Positions 1 through 6,774 of a DNA stretch of 7,260 nucleotides are shown here, piece by piece (the first letter of the stretch is position 1; every line of letters starts with the position of its first letter). The stretch is from NCBI GenBank assembly GCA_004524595.1, contig SDOA01000165.1, forward strand, positions 1 to 7,260, given 5' to 3'. The notes beneath the pieces are model-generated. The model was not told where the DNA came from. It made no database searches and worked only from the letters and a program-made list of their open reading frames with translations. Origin of the DNA: Candidatus Thorarchaeota archaeon. Lineage in GTDB: Archaea; Asgardarchaeota; Thorarchaeia; Thorarchaeales; Thorarchaeaceae. Made by a program: the position numbers and the translations under genes.

Positions 1-1
1 C

Positions 2-664
2 ATCAAAGCAAGATTTTCAGATGCAAATAATCTTCTGGGTATTATTGTGCTTCATAAACTAAGTGGTATCCCAATATATTCAAAGATACTGAAGGGTGGA
101 TTTGAAGAAGGAATGTTATCTGCCTTTATTACAGCAATCATGCACTTCAGATCAGAGTTTAGCGCTGTTGGTTCTACTGGTGAATACAAGATTCTTCCAA
201 TATCAGACATTGTCCGAGCTATACCAACAGAGAATCTTATTTGTGCATTCATTACCATTACTTCAGCTTCCTCAGATCAAGAACTTCGCATGGTAAGTTT
301 TGCACGTGCAATTGGCATGATGCTTGATGATTTCTTAGCACAAAGACCCAGTAAAGTAGCTGATGCCAAAACTGTAAAGACCTTGGAATGGCTCTTTGAT
401 GATATTGTTGATGGTGGTTTACTCAGAGATTATCAAATTGGTGAGAAGTCATTACCTAAGAGTCTAAAGTGTATTGAAGAGGTTTTATTAAAACAGGGCG
501 ATGTTCATACCTTCAAACTTGTCAATCTTATTCGGTTACTGGAGAGTTGCGGCATTGATGAAGATGATGCTTATATCATAATCATGGATGCCATTGAGAA
601 TGAATACATACTACCAATATATCACTATAATAATTCTGAAATGGCCGAGTCAGAAACAACCTGA
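2..664 (+). CDS. C-terminal cytosolic domain of a surface protein, paralogue of the next gene (5' end outside window)
   Basis: The frame is open from the first complete codon at 2 to the TGA at 662-664, giving 220 visible residues. A GTG at 47 could pass for a start, but the 15 codons before it already align with the downstream paralogue (IKARFSDANN against VKKRFDDVSN), so the true start is upstream of the window. The best block, visible residues 11-52, is identical at 34 of 42 positions to residues 1476-1517 of the next protein. The predicted order is strand, strand, helix (GGFEEGMLSAFITAI), two strands and helices, as in longin or roadblock folds. A helical tail follows, with KCIE and SCGI motifs and an IMDAIENEY end. 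The first visible residue matches a point about 17 residues after the paralogue's membrane helix, so the missing part probably holds a transmembrane segment and an ectodomain. That is inference. The function is unknown. Confidence 0.85.
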   Translation: MKARFSDANNLLGIIVLHKLSGIPIYSKILKGGFEEGMLSAFITAIMHFRSEFSAVGSTGEYKILPISDIVRAIPTENLICAFITITSASSDQELRMVSFARAIGMMLDDFLAQRPSKVADAKTVKTLEWLFDDIVDGGLLRDYQIGEKSLPKSLKCIEEVLLKQGDVHTFKLVNLIRLLESCGIDEDDAYIIIMDAIENEYILPIYHYNNSEMAESETT

Positions 665-733
665 AATTCCATACTATATAACACAAATCTAATTAGAAAC
701 ATTCTCATTATTTAGAAATGCTATATGTACGCC

Positions 734-745
734 AAAATATAATTT
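734..745 (+). promoter_or_regulatory. Putative TATA box for the large surface-protein gene
   Basis: An A/T-only stretch, AAAATATAATTT, is preceded by GCC and centred near 740. Archaeal transcription usually starts 25-27 bp downstream, here near 766, which would give a short leader that still contains the GAGGTG ribosome site. Another TATA-like string lies at 673-680 (ACTATATA), so the assignment is tentative. Confidence 0.4.
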
Positions 746-769
746 GCAAATTTACAGTTATGGACCTTA

Positions 770-775
770 GAGGTG
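770..775 (+). promoter_or_regulatory. Ribosome binding site GAGGTG
   Basis: GAGGTG is complementary to the conserved CACCTC at the 3' end of archaeal 16S rRNA. It lies 7 nt before the GTG at 783 and 10 nt before the ATG at 786. It confirms that translation starts here, but both codons are within range and the spacing does not decide between them. Confidence 0.7.
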
Positions 776-782
776 TGAATGT

Positions 783-3700
783 GTGATGAGGGTACCAGAC
801 AGAAAATATCTATCAACTATGCTCGTTCTCTCCATGTTTCTAGTTACTATGAGTTTTGTTCCTGATGTGATTAATCTACGACCTCGCAATGCAGTGGAAA
901 ATGGAATGCCGCACGGGAATGATCAATCCCCTCAAATCGATACAAATACGAACACTCCAATCAATAATCAAATCCACAATACTATCAGAAATTCTATAGT
1001 GTCTGAAAGTTCATCCTCTAGTGGTATTCTGGATCCTGTGAGTGTTGAGCAATCTGGTTATTCTGCTTCTGACAATATCTCTGCTCGAACAGATAGCTAC
1101 GAAAATCTTGACTATGCACTTCCTCTTGATACCGATCATGGCTGGGTGGCTGATGAAGCTGAAGTAACTGTCTGGAATCTTGAAAGGCAGTATGCTGTAA
1201 ATGGAAGTTTTAGCACAGGTATTGCGGGAGTTAACCAAAAACCTAATGGTACAGTAGATGCTTATCCCTTGGGTTGGTCTGCAAATAGTACTGATGGAGG
1301 TGGATATTCCGATGACAATCAGATAGCGTCCTATGATGCTTCTGGTAAGTTTGTTACTGTTGAGAGCATAGGAGGAAAAACTGGTCAACAGGGATTCACT
1401 CATGATGGGGGAACGCGAATCATTTGGATTCAGACTATCGAGAATGTTCCATATTCTGAGAATTTCCTTTTGAGTTTTGATTACTTCTATGCAAGAGGCC
1501 CTCTAGATCACAATATAGCATATCCAATTACGAATGATTTCAACATCACAGTTTTCGCAGACGATTTACCTATTTGGACTATGAGTCTTAAAGATCTTTC
1601 AGAGCGAGGTGTTTGGACAAGTACCGGAGTCATTCACATTCCAATTCCCAGTGCCCCAAGCTCATTTCAATTTCAAATAGGTCTGGATATTCCTGTTGAT
1701 CAATATCTTGACATCAGATATGATTATGACAGTGATGGAATTGAAGATGGGCTTCTTAATGCAGCCTATGTTGCCGCGTATCTTGATGATGTTTCGTTTA
1801 TTCGAGAAACACCTCCTACTGCAGAACAGGTTGGTCTTGAATTCACGGTAGGCGAGGTTTCTTCAGCACTCTCTGGTTCTCTCGGAACTTATACAACTTC
1901 GATAACAAATTCATCATATTGGACTGCCGAACCTATTACTGTTAGTTTAACTGCTAATACCAGTATATCATTCGATTACAAGACTCGCCTGTTCAGTCAT
2001 AGGTTCATTGATTCGAATTGGAGGACTGACATTACCAGTCTTGGGGTTTCCTATAAGATTGAACCGGGACTTAGCCCAGAGCTTGCATTCTATGCCTATG
2101 TGGGATATCTTGGCAACTATGAAGAACCTCAAATGACGATTGTCTTTCCTAAAGATTGGGAAAATGCCACTGTATCTGATCCATTTCTTACTCCTCGCAC
2201 AGCAAGCTGTGATATAGGTGTAGGATACATCACAGTGCCTACATCTCTCATCGATTCTCTTGGCTGGTGGGAATTTCGCCTTGACTCACCAAATTATGCA
2301 AAATCCCTTGTGACTCAGAAGTATGACCCTGATACGACTGATTGGTCTGACGAAACCATATTCAGAATTGGAAACTCAACTCGAACCCAAGTGGCCATCG
2401 GTACATCAACTCAGACTCCAACTACTATTGAAAATGTCAATATCACCTGGTCTTATCCCTCTGGTGATCAATGGACAAATGAATCGCTCAGTGGCGGAGT
2501 TGCAGGTCTTCTCAACGGCTCATCTCATGAATTCCTCTCTGGAGCCTCACCAGCAGGTGTCTGGACTGTTGCTGTTGAATGGATAAATGGAACTGAAGTG
2601 GCGTATGCTATCACATCTTTCGAAGTGCACCATGTTGCATTATTAGTAGCAGACCCTCCACTGATTGAGACCAATGCTGGCGAGACAATAACAGGTATTG
2701 TCAGATATGCTGACGAAGACACTGGAGCTTATCTTATGGATAGTACTGCTACATTGTCTGCGAATTGGTCTATGAGTACTCTCTATCTTGTTCCAAACCC
2801 AGTGAATAATTGGTGGCAGGTGCAGTTAGATACATCAACCATAGGAGCTGGATCCTTTAAGGTTCAAGTGAACGCAGTCCGCCCATACTATGATGCAGTA
2901 TCTTGCTACATTCTCATAGAATCTGTCAACGTGACACGTTTGAATTCTCCAAATGCTCCTTGGTCATCAGCCAAATGGGGGTCCATTATCCCACTGACAT
3001 TAAATTACGAGAGTTACTTTTATCCAACAAGTACATGGAGCCCTGTGACAAATAATTCAGATGTTGAGGTCGCTGTAGATTGGCCTGAAGGATTCTGGAA
3101 TGTCAATGAAGACATAATACCTGGCATCTATCTTATCGATTTAGATACGACCGGAAACCCCTCTGGAACCTATCTTCTGAATGTCACATTCTCCAAACCA
3201 TATCACGAGTCTAAACAAATTGTCCTGACTCTGATCATTTCACCAATGGCAAGTTATCTTCATGTGCAAGGCGAACAATCTGCGAGGGTTGATATTGGTG
3301 ACGCATATGATGTCAAATTATACTATAGTGATTACTTAGATAATCCAATCACAGGAGCCAGCATCATTATTGATAGCATTAATCCTCCCGTTGGACTTGA
3401 GGCTACACCTATTGAAGAAGTGAGCGGCGAACCTGGCAATTACTCTCTCTCTCTCACACCGAATGGTCCGGGTGTGTTCACTATTCGATTTGTAGCAACT
3501 GAATTAAACGCTGAGCCTGCGATTACAGTCTTTGTACTCGTTGTAAATGATGTGAAAACATCATTACAGTTCTATCATGAAAGTAGTGTTGAGATTGGTC
3601 TTACAGATGGTTTCAACACAACCTTCAGGTATGAATCTAATAATGGAACTGGAATTGAAGCTGCTGCTATTGAGATAATCTATACTGGAAATCCTGGAAT

Positions 3701-5882
3701 GCTAAGCTGGGTTCTTGAAGAAGGGAGTCTGGGCAACTACAGTATCGAGTTCAGTGCTACAATGTCAGGAACTTATCTCATCACTATTGCTGCATTCAAA
3801 CAATACTATCAGAGTGCATCTAACTCCTTTTTCTTAATAGTGCGCGAGATAACAGCTAATTTCACTATTCTTAATGGTACAGCAGATGTTACTAGTTTTG
3901 GCAATGATTATCGTCTTGTTGTTAGTTACGCAAATGGAAGTGGTTATGGTCTCTCTGGTGCAGATATCATCATTGATAGTGTAGTACCATCATCAGGTCT
4001 AACTTGGGATGCACCAGTGAGTGATGGACCTGGACTTTATTCGATATTATTACATCCCAGTACAGCTGACACCTTCACGATTCTTCTTAGAGCCTCTCTA
4101 ATCAATCATCAAACCCTCTTTGCACGATTCACTATCACAGCAACTGCTATCTCTACAAATCTAGTATTACTCAATGCAAGCACAAGTATTTCTTTGGATC
4201 AAAGTTATACAGTGTATCTATTATACCAAAGTGAAACTTCCCAAGGTCTGGCAGGAGCACAATTAGCCTTTCAAAATCCTCCAGCTGGATTATCATATTC
4301 TGAATTTGAAGACCTTACCAGTGGATTGTATCGAATTACTCTCACGCCGCTTGAGGTTGGAACTTTTGATTGCATATTCAGGGCCAGTTTGGATGGATAT
4401 CAGAGTGATACCACTAGCTTCACACTTGGTGCTACACGAATACCTACAGCACTCAAAATTGCCAATGGGCTCTCTTCTGACTCGATAATGTTCTCAAATC
4501 AATATGAACTACTGGTATTTTATGAGCGGACTGATTCCCCTCAAAATATTTCGTTAGCTACTATCGATCTTCAGACATCTAGTACTATAGGGTTCTCGTG
4601 GTCTGTGGAGGAAGTCGAAAATGCGTATCGTATTCTGATTGAGACAACCCGAATTGGACGTTGGACACTTACGATTACCGCTCAGAAGATGAACTATGCC
4701 ATAAGTTCTGTTCAGTTCATCCTTGATGTCAATCCGACCCCTATTAATGTTGAATTCTTATCAAGCTTATCTGTGATTGAAGGAGCAGTTTTTGATATTA
4801 CTGTTAGATTAACGATTCAAGGAACTACAATACCAATCACTGGTGCTGACGTATACTTTAGAATTACAACCACTGGGGCTGGAGAATTTCAATCCATGTA
4901 CGAAACAGATACTGATGGTGTCTATTCTGCTACATATCAAATTCCACTCTATCTAAGTACAAGCGAATATCTAATTGAAATACGTGTAGAAAAAGACAAC
5001 TATGAACTTACTGAAGGTTCTTTTTCACGGCCTTTCTACAAGAATGATAATCTAGCAGTACGAATGACTCCGATACTAACTATATCTGGTTTCTCCCTTG
5101 TTTTGATATTTGGTCTTGTCATTGGAATGCGTACTTATGACACTCGTAAGAAAAGAAGAAACTTAGCCGCTTTGCAAGTCAAGAAGCGCTTTGACGATGT
5201 TTCAAATATTCTTGGCATTCTTGTCCTCCACAAGAAGAGTGGGCTTCCAATTTATTCAAAGATCCTTCGAGGTGGTTTTGAAGAGGCAATGGTCTCTGCC
5301 TTTATAACAGCTATTACCAATTTCAGATCTGAATTTGAAATGGATCAAAAGCATTGGGATTTCAATGTCATTCCTATCTCTGATATCATCAGTACTGTTC
5401 CAACACGAAGCCTTATTGTGTCATTCATTACTGTGAGACCTCCATCAAAATATCAAGAGACAGGTATGGAAGCATTTGGTCGTGCCGTAGGTGCGATGTT
5501 TGATGAGCAATATGCTCAAGTGCAATCTGTGATGATGGCTGATGAACACAGTCATATTCTTGAAAACCTCTTCTACGACCTGCTGGATGGTTTCCTCACG
5601 GAAAGATATCGAACCAGCAAGGATGTATCCTTCTCCAAGGAAATGAAATGTCTTGAGTCTACAGCACATCAGCTTGAAGGCACCGAAGGATTTCGTCTGG
5701 ACGATCTTGCCAAAGGAATGGCCACCTGTGGGATTGAGGAGTCCTATGCGTACAAGATGGTGATGGATGCAATTGAAGACAGTAAACTTGAGGTAGTAAA
5801 TGGTAACATCCCTGATGGGCGAATTTCGGGACCCTTCATGGAACGAAGGGTCATTGAAGATGATGAAGAAGAGGAGTATTAA
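783..5882 (+). CDS. Giant membrane-anchored surface protein with Ig-like repeats and a cytosolic longin/roadblock-like domain
   Basis: The product has 1699 residues from GTG at 783 (1698 from ATG at 786). Residues 7-26 (RK, then a hydrophobic run) form a signal peptide or N-terminal anchor. Residues 30-110 are an Asn/Ser-rich linker. Residues 112-342 look like a jelly-roll binding module, residues 345-614 are beta-rich and unassigned, and residues 615-1425 hold eight units of about 100 residues. Residues 1430-1449 are a transmembrane helix followed by RTYDTRKKRR, which places the C terminus inside. Residues 1466-1680 form the cytosolic domain shared with the upstream gene, and the protein ends in an acidic tail (DDEEEEEY). 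About 26 N-x-S/T sequons precede the helix and none follow it, fitting an exported, glycosylated ectodomain. Three cysteines occur in the ectodomain. The architecture suggests a type I membrane adhesin, S-layer-associated protein or receptor; the ligand and signalling role are unknown. The frame is intact throughout. Confidence 0.93.
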   Translation: MMRVPDRKYLSTMLVLSMFLVTMSFVPDVINLRPRNAVENGMPHGNDQSPQIDTNTNTPINNQIHNTIRNSIVSESSSSSGILDPVSVEQSGYSASDNISARTDSYENLDYALPLDTDHGWVADEAEVTVWNLERQYAVNGSFSTGIAGVNQKPNGTVDAYPLGWSANSTDGGGYSDDNQIASYDASGKFVTVESIGGKTGQQGFTHDGGTRIIWIQTIENVPYSENFLLSFDYFYARGPLDHNIAYPITNDFNITVFADDLPIWTMSLKDLSERGVWTSTGVIHIPIPSAPSSFQFQIGLDIPVDQYLDIRYDYDSDGIEDGLLNAAYVAAYLDDVSFIRETPPTAEQVGLEFTVGEVSSALSGSLGTYTTSITNSSYWTAEPITVSLTANTSISFDYKTRLFSHRFIDSNWRTDITSLGVSYKIEPGLSPELAFYAYVGYLGNYEEPQMTIVFPKDWENATVSDPFLTPRTASCDIGVGYITVPTSLIDSLGWWEFRLDSPNYAKSLVTQKYDPDTTDWSDETIFRIGNSTRTQVAIGTSTQTPTTIENVNITWSYPSGDQWTNESLSGGVAGLLNGSSHEFLSGASPAGVWTVAVEWINGTEVAYAITSFEVHHVALLVADPPLIETNAGETITGIVRYADEDTGAYLMDSTATLSANWSMSTLYLVPNPVNNWWQVQLDTSTIGAGSFKVQVNAVRPYYDAVSCYILIESVNVTRLNSPNAPWSSAKWGSIIPLTLNYESYFYPTSTWSPVTNNSDVEVAVDWPEGFWNVNEDIIPGIYLIDLDTTGNPSGTYLLNVTFSKPYHESKQIVLTLIISPMASYLHVQGEQSARVDIGDAYDVKLYYSDYLDNPITGASIIIDSINPPVGLEATPIEEVSGEPGNYSLSLTPNGPGVFTIRFVATELNAEPAITVFVLVVNDVKTSLQFYHESSVEIGLTDGFNTTFRYESNNGTGIEAAAIEIIYTGNPGMLSWVLEEGSLGNYSIEFSATMSGTYLITIAAFKQYYQSASNSFFLIVREITANFTILNGTADVTSFGNDYRLVVSYANGSGYGLSGADIIIDSVVPSSGLTWDAPVSDGPGLYSILLHPSTADTFTILLRASLINHQTLFARFTITATAISTNLVLLNASTSISLDQSYTVYLLYQSETSQGLAGAQLAFQNPPAGLSYSEFEDLTSGLYRITLTPLEVGTFDCIFRASLDGYQSDTTSFTLGATRIPTALKIANGLSSDSIMFSNQYELLVFYERTDSPQNISLATIDLQTSSTIGFSWSVEEVENAYRILIETTRIGRWTLTITAQKMNYAISSVQFILDVNPTPINVEFLSSLSVIEGAVFDITVRLTIQGTTIPITGADVYFRITTTGAGEFQSMYETDTDGVYSATYQIPLYLSTSEYLIEIRVEKDNYELTEGSFSRPFYKNDNLAVRMTPILTISGFSLVLIFGLVIGMRTYDTRKKRRNLAALQVKKRFDDVSNILGILVLHKKSGLPIYSKILRGGFEEAMVSAFITAITNFRSEFEMDQKHWDFNVIPISDIISTVPTRSLIVSFITVRPPSKYQETGMEAFGRAVGAMFDEQYAQVQSVMMADEHSHILENLFYDLLDGFLTERYRTSKDVSFSKEMKCLESTAHQLEGTEGFRLDDLAKGMATCGIEESYAYKMVMDAIEDSKLEVVNGNIPDGRISGPFMERRVIEDDEEEEY
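1116..1802 (+). other. Encoded jelly-roll-like N-terminal module with calcium-type loop (residues 112-340)
   Basis: The segment alternates short polar strands with Gly/Asp/Asn turns and ends in AYVAAYLDDVSFI. An ending of the type 'x-Y-[LI]-D-D-[VI]' followed by hydrophobics is common in carbohydrate-binding and other jelly-roll modules. At residues 314-322, DYDSDGIED fits the DxDxDGxxD pattern of thrombospondin type 3 or EF-hand-like calcium loops. The motifs are seen directly; the fold and any sugar or calcium binding are inferred. Confidence 0.5.
2625..5057 (+). repeat. Eight tandem Ig-like protein repeat units of about 100 residues
   Basis: Units begin near residues 615, 714, 822, 922, 1021, 1121, 1217 and 1317 and end near 1425. 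Each has a late motif of the type G-x-Y-x-[IL]-x-L, then about 8-12 residues, then G-x-[FY]-x-[IL] and a hydrophobic closing strand. Examples are PGNYSLSLTP, LGNYSIEFSA, PGLYSILLHP and SGLYRITLTP. Several units also carry an early GLxGAxI-type strand (ITGASIII, LSGADIII, LAGAQLAF). The units are divergent at both protein and DNA level, so this is an old domain duplication rather than a recent DNA repeat. Beta-sandwich folding is inferred from the strand pattern. Confidence 0.7.
5070..5129 (+). other. Encoded transmembrane helix of the surface protein (residues 1430-1449)
   Basis: The uncharged segment from PILTISGF to VIGM is bounded by Arg 1427 outside and by a dense basic cluster (RTYDTRKKRR) inside. 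By the positive-inside rule, the long repeat region is extracellular and the last 250 residues are cytosolic. Confidence 0.9.
5178..5822 (+). other. Encoded cytosolic longin/roadblock-like domain plus helical tail (residues 1466-1680)
   Basis: Residues 1475-1495 form two predicted strands with the phrase VLHKKSGLPIYSKIL. A helix follows at about 1499-1516, then strands around FNVIPISDI and RSLIVSFITV, then a helix near 1551-1570. This beta-beta-alpha-beta-beta-alpha order is typical of longin and roadblock/LC7 folds. The tail (1590-1672) is helical, with Cys 1623 (KCLE) and Cys 1649 (TCGI), and ends in a VMDAIEDSKLEVV segment that could be part of a winged-helix-like unit. The fold is read from pattern, not from a profile match. 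The domain is shared with the gene at 2-664. Confidence 0.55.
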
Positions 5883-5910
5883 TTGATATAAATCACAAAC
5901 GCATCATCAT

Positions 5911-5919
5911 CTTATAATA
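5911..5919 (+). promoter_or_regulatory. Putative TATA box for the DUF4332-like gene
   Basis: CTTATAATA lies 28 bp after the stop of the surface-protein gene and predicts a start near 5941, giving a leader of about 29 nt with AGGAG inside it. GATATAAAT at 5885-5893 is an alternative. A promoter here would make the DUF4332-like gene independent of the one before it. Confidence 0.4.
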
Positions 5920-5931
5920 GGTGTATTCATA

Positions 5932-5951
5932 ACACAGTACTTGTTCTGTGT
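5932..5951. repeat. Inverted repeat ACACAG-N8-CTGTGT, possible operator or hairpin
   Basis: A perfect 6-bp inverted repeat (5932-5937 and 5946-5951) flanks an 8-nt spacer in the 87-bp gap before the DUF4332-like gene. It straddles the predicted transcription start and ends 5 nt before the ribosome site. It could bind a dimeric regulator or form a leader hairpin; no T-run follows, so it makes a weak terminator. A 6-bp repeat can also arise by chance. Confidence 0.35.
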
Positions 5952-5955
5952 GTAT

Positions 5956-5960
5956 AGGAG
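5956..5960 (+). promoter_or_regulatory. Ribosome binding site AGGAG
   Basis: AGGAG ends 9 nt before the ATG at 5970 and supports that start. Confidence 0.6.
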
Positions 5961-5969
5961 AATTACGTT

Positions 5970-6650
5970 ATGAGTCCAGGATTATTGAGCGATAGACGCG
6001 CAGTAGTAGCCCTCATTGTCGGGATTCCTCTAGCCATTATTGCTTTGGTCTTTGTGAAACCGTATGATTACAATATCTCACTGGTTGTCTTTGGTATTTC
6101 ACTGGCACTGATCGTCTTTGCATGTATATTAGACACTGCTGATGAATTTGAATCTGTGTCAAAGGTAAGACCAAAGCCTGAAGTGAAGCCTATTCCAAAA
6201 GCTAGTGAACTCCATGCAGAGGAATACACACCTGCTGTTGTCAAACCTGCTGCTCCTCCAAGCGAGCTTCCAGTAGAAACAATAGAAGGAATTGGAACTG
6301 TCTACGGAAAGCTCCTTCGGAATGCTGGCATTCCTACCGTTGCAGACATGTTAGGAGTAAGTCCTGAGCGGATTGCTGAGATCTGCAACGTGAATTTAGA
6401 ACAGGCCGAACGATGGGTCGCTATGAGTAGGTTTGCATGGCTTGACGAGGTCTCTGAGGAGGATGCTGAAGCAATCGTCTTTGCAACTGGGATTACCGAC
6501 CTGCAGGGACTCGCTGAAGCCGATCCTGAGGTCGTGTTTAAGAAGGTTAAGGATGCGGTTGCTAGTGGTGATGTCAGAGTTCCTGCAGGATATGAATTCA
6601 CTCTTGACAAGGTCAGGAGCTGGATTGATGCAGCAAAGAATATGGCGTGA
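5970..6650 (+). CDS. Two-helix membrane protein with a cytosolic DUF4332-like helix-hairpin-helix domain
   Basis: The product has 226 residues. Two transmembrane helices (about 11-29 and 35-54) are separated by the short loop KPYDYN. RR at 9-10 places the N terminus, and so also the C terminus, inside. A flexible Pro/Lys-rich linker (about 60-100) leads to the soluble domain. Its first helix-hairpin-helix is at 102-128 (VETIEGIGTVYGKLLRNAGI, then PTVADML). A second, degenerate unit spans 160-197 (VSEEDAEAIVFATGITDLQGL). A closing segment with VRVPAGYEF and SWIDAAK follows. This order, two hairpin units followed by a Pro-containing strand and WI..AK, is that of the DUF4332 family as I remember it. 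The family has no established activity; helix-hairpin-helix units often bind DNA or protein, but membrane tethering leaves the partner open. The gene follows the surface-protein gene by 87 bp in the same direction. Confidence 0.88.
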   Translation: MSPGLLSDRRAVVALIVGIPLAIIALVFVKPYDYNISLVVFGISLALIVFACILDTADEFESVSKVRPKPEVKPIPKASELHAEEYTPAVVKPAAPPSELPVETIEGIGTVYGKLLRNAGIPTVADMLGVSPERIAEICNVNLEQAERWVAMSRFAWLDEVSEEDAEAIVFATGITDLQGLAEADPEVVFKKVKDAVASGDVRVPAGYEFTLDKVRSWIDAAKNMA

Positions 6651-6662
6651 TTTCATCTATGC

Positions 6663-6687
6663 TGGTGGTTGGTCTTGCTAACCACCA
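6663..6687 (+). terminator. Hairpin after the DUF4332-like gene, terminator-like
   Basis: TGGTGGTT (6663-6670) pairs perfectly with AACCACCA (6680-6687). A G-T and a G-C pair can extend the stem inward to a 5-nt loop. It begins 12 nt after the TGA at 6648-6650 and is followed by pyrimidine-rich TCTCACTTCTTTG. Archaeal termination relies mainly on T-tracts, and none is adjacent, so the hairpin may instead protect the 3' end of the transcript. Confidence 0.45.
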
Positions 6688-6719
6688 TCTCACTTCTTTG
6701 CCATGATGACCTCTACCTC

Positions 6720-6746
6720 GATTGAGAGAGTCAATCATACTCTCAA
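6720..6746. repeat. Overlapping inverted repeats between convergent genes
   Basis: Three mutually exclusive stems share this stretch: GATTGA/TCAATC (6720-6725 with 6731-6736), GAGAGT/ACTCTC (6726-6731 with 6739-6744) and TTGAGAG/CTCTCAA (6722-6728 with 6740-6746). Read on the minus strand, the hairpins begin about 28 nt after the stop of the serpin-like gene, so they may mark its transcript end. A T6 run at 6771-6776 could also help end plus-strand transcription. Confidence 0.4.
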
Positions 6747-6774
6747 ATATGCTGATTAGAATATTGTATGTTTT

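Noticed and set aside
47..664. Complete small gene starting at GTG 47
   Set aside because: The 15 codons before 47 align with the paralogue's domain and the frame is open to the window edge, so this is a truncated larger gene.
1011..1403. Minus-strand open frame of 130 codons inside the large gene
   Set aside because: It lies antisense to a clearly coding region, has no recognisable domain or supporting ribosome site, and its composition reflects the other strand.
3442..3456. CT dinucleotide run that might be a slippage or phase-variation tract
   Set aside because: It is only about six units long, encodes part of the conserved NYSLSLT repeat strand, and the frame is intact on both sides.
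2625..5057. Possible tandem DNA repeat or CRISPR-like array
   Set aside because: The periodicity is about 300 bp at the protein-domain level only; there are no identical short repeats or spacers.
6302..6656. Overlapping minus-strand frames of 102 and 86 codons across the DUF4332-like gene
   Set aside because: They oppose the conserved helix-hairpin-helix coding region and look like low-complexity shadows.
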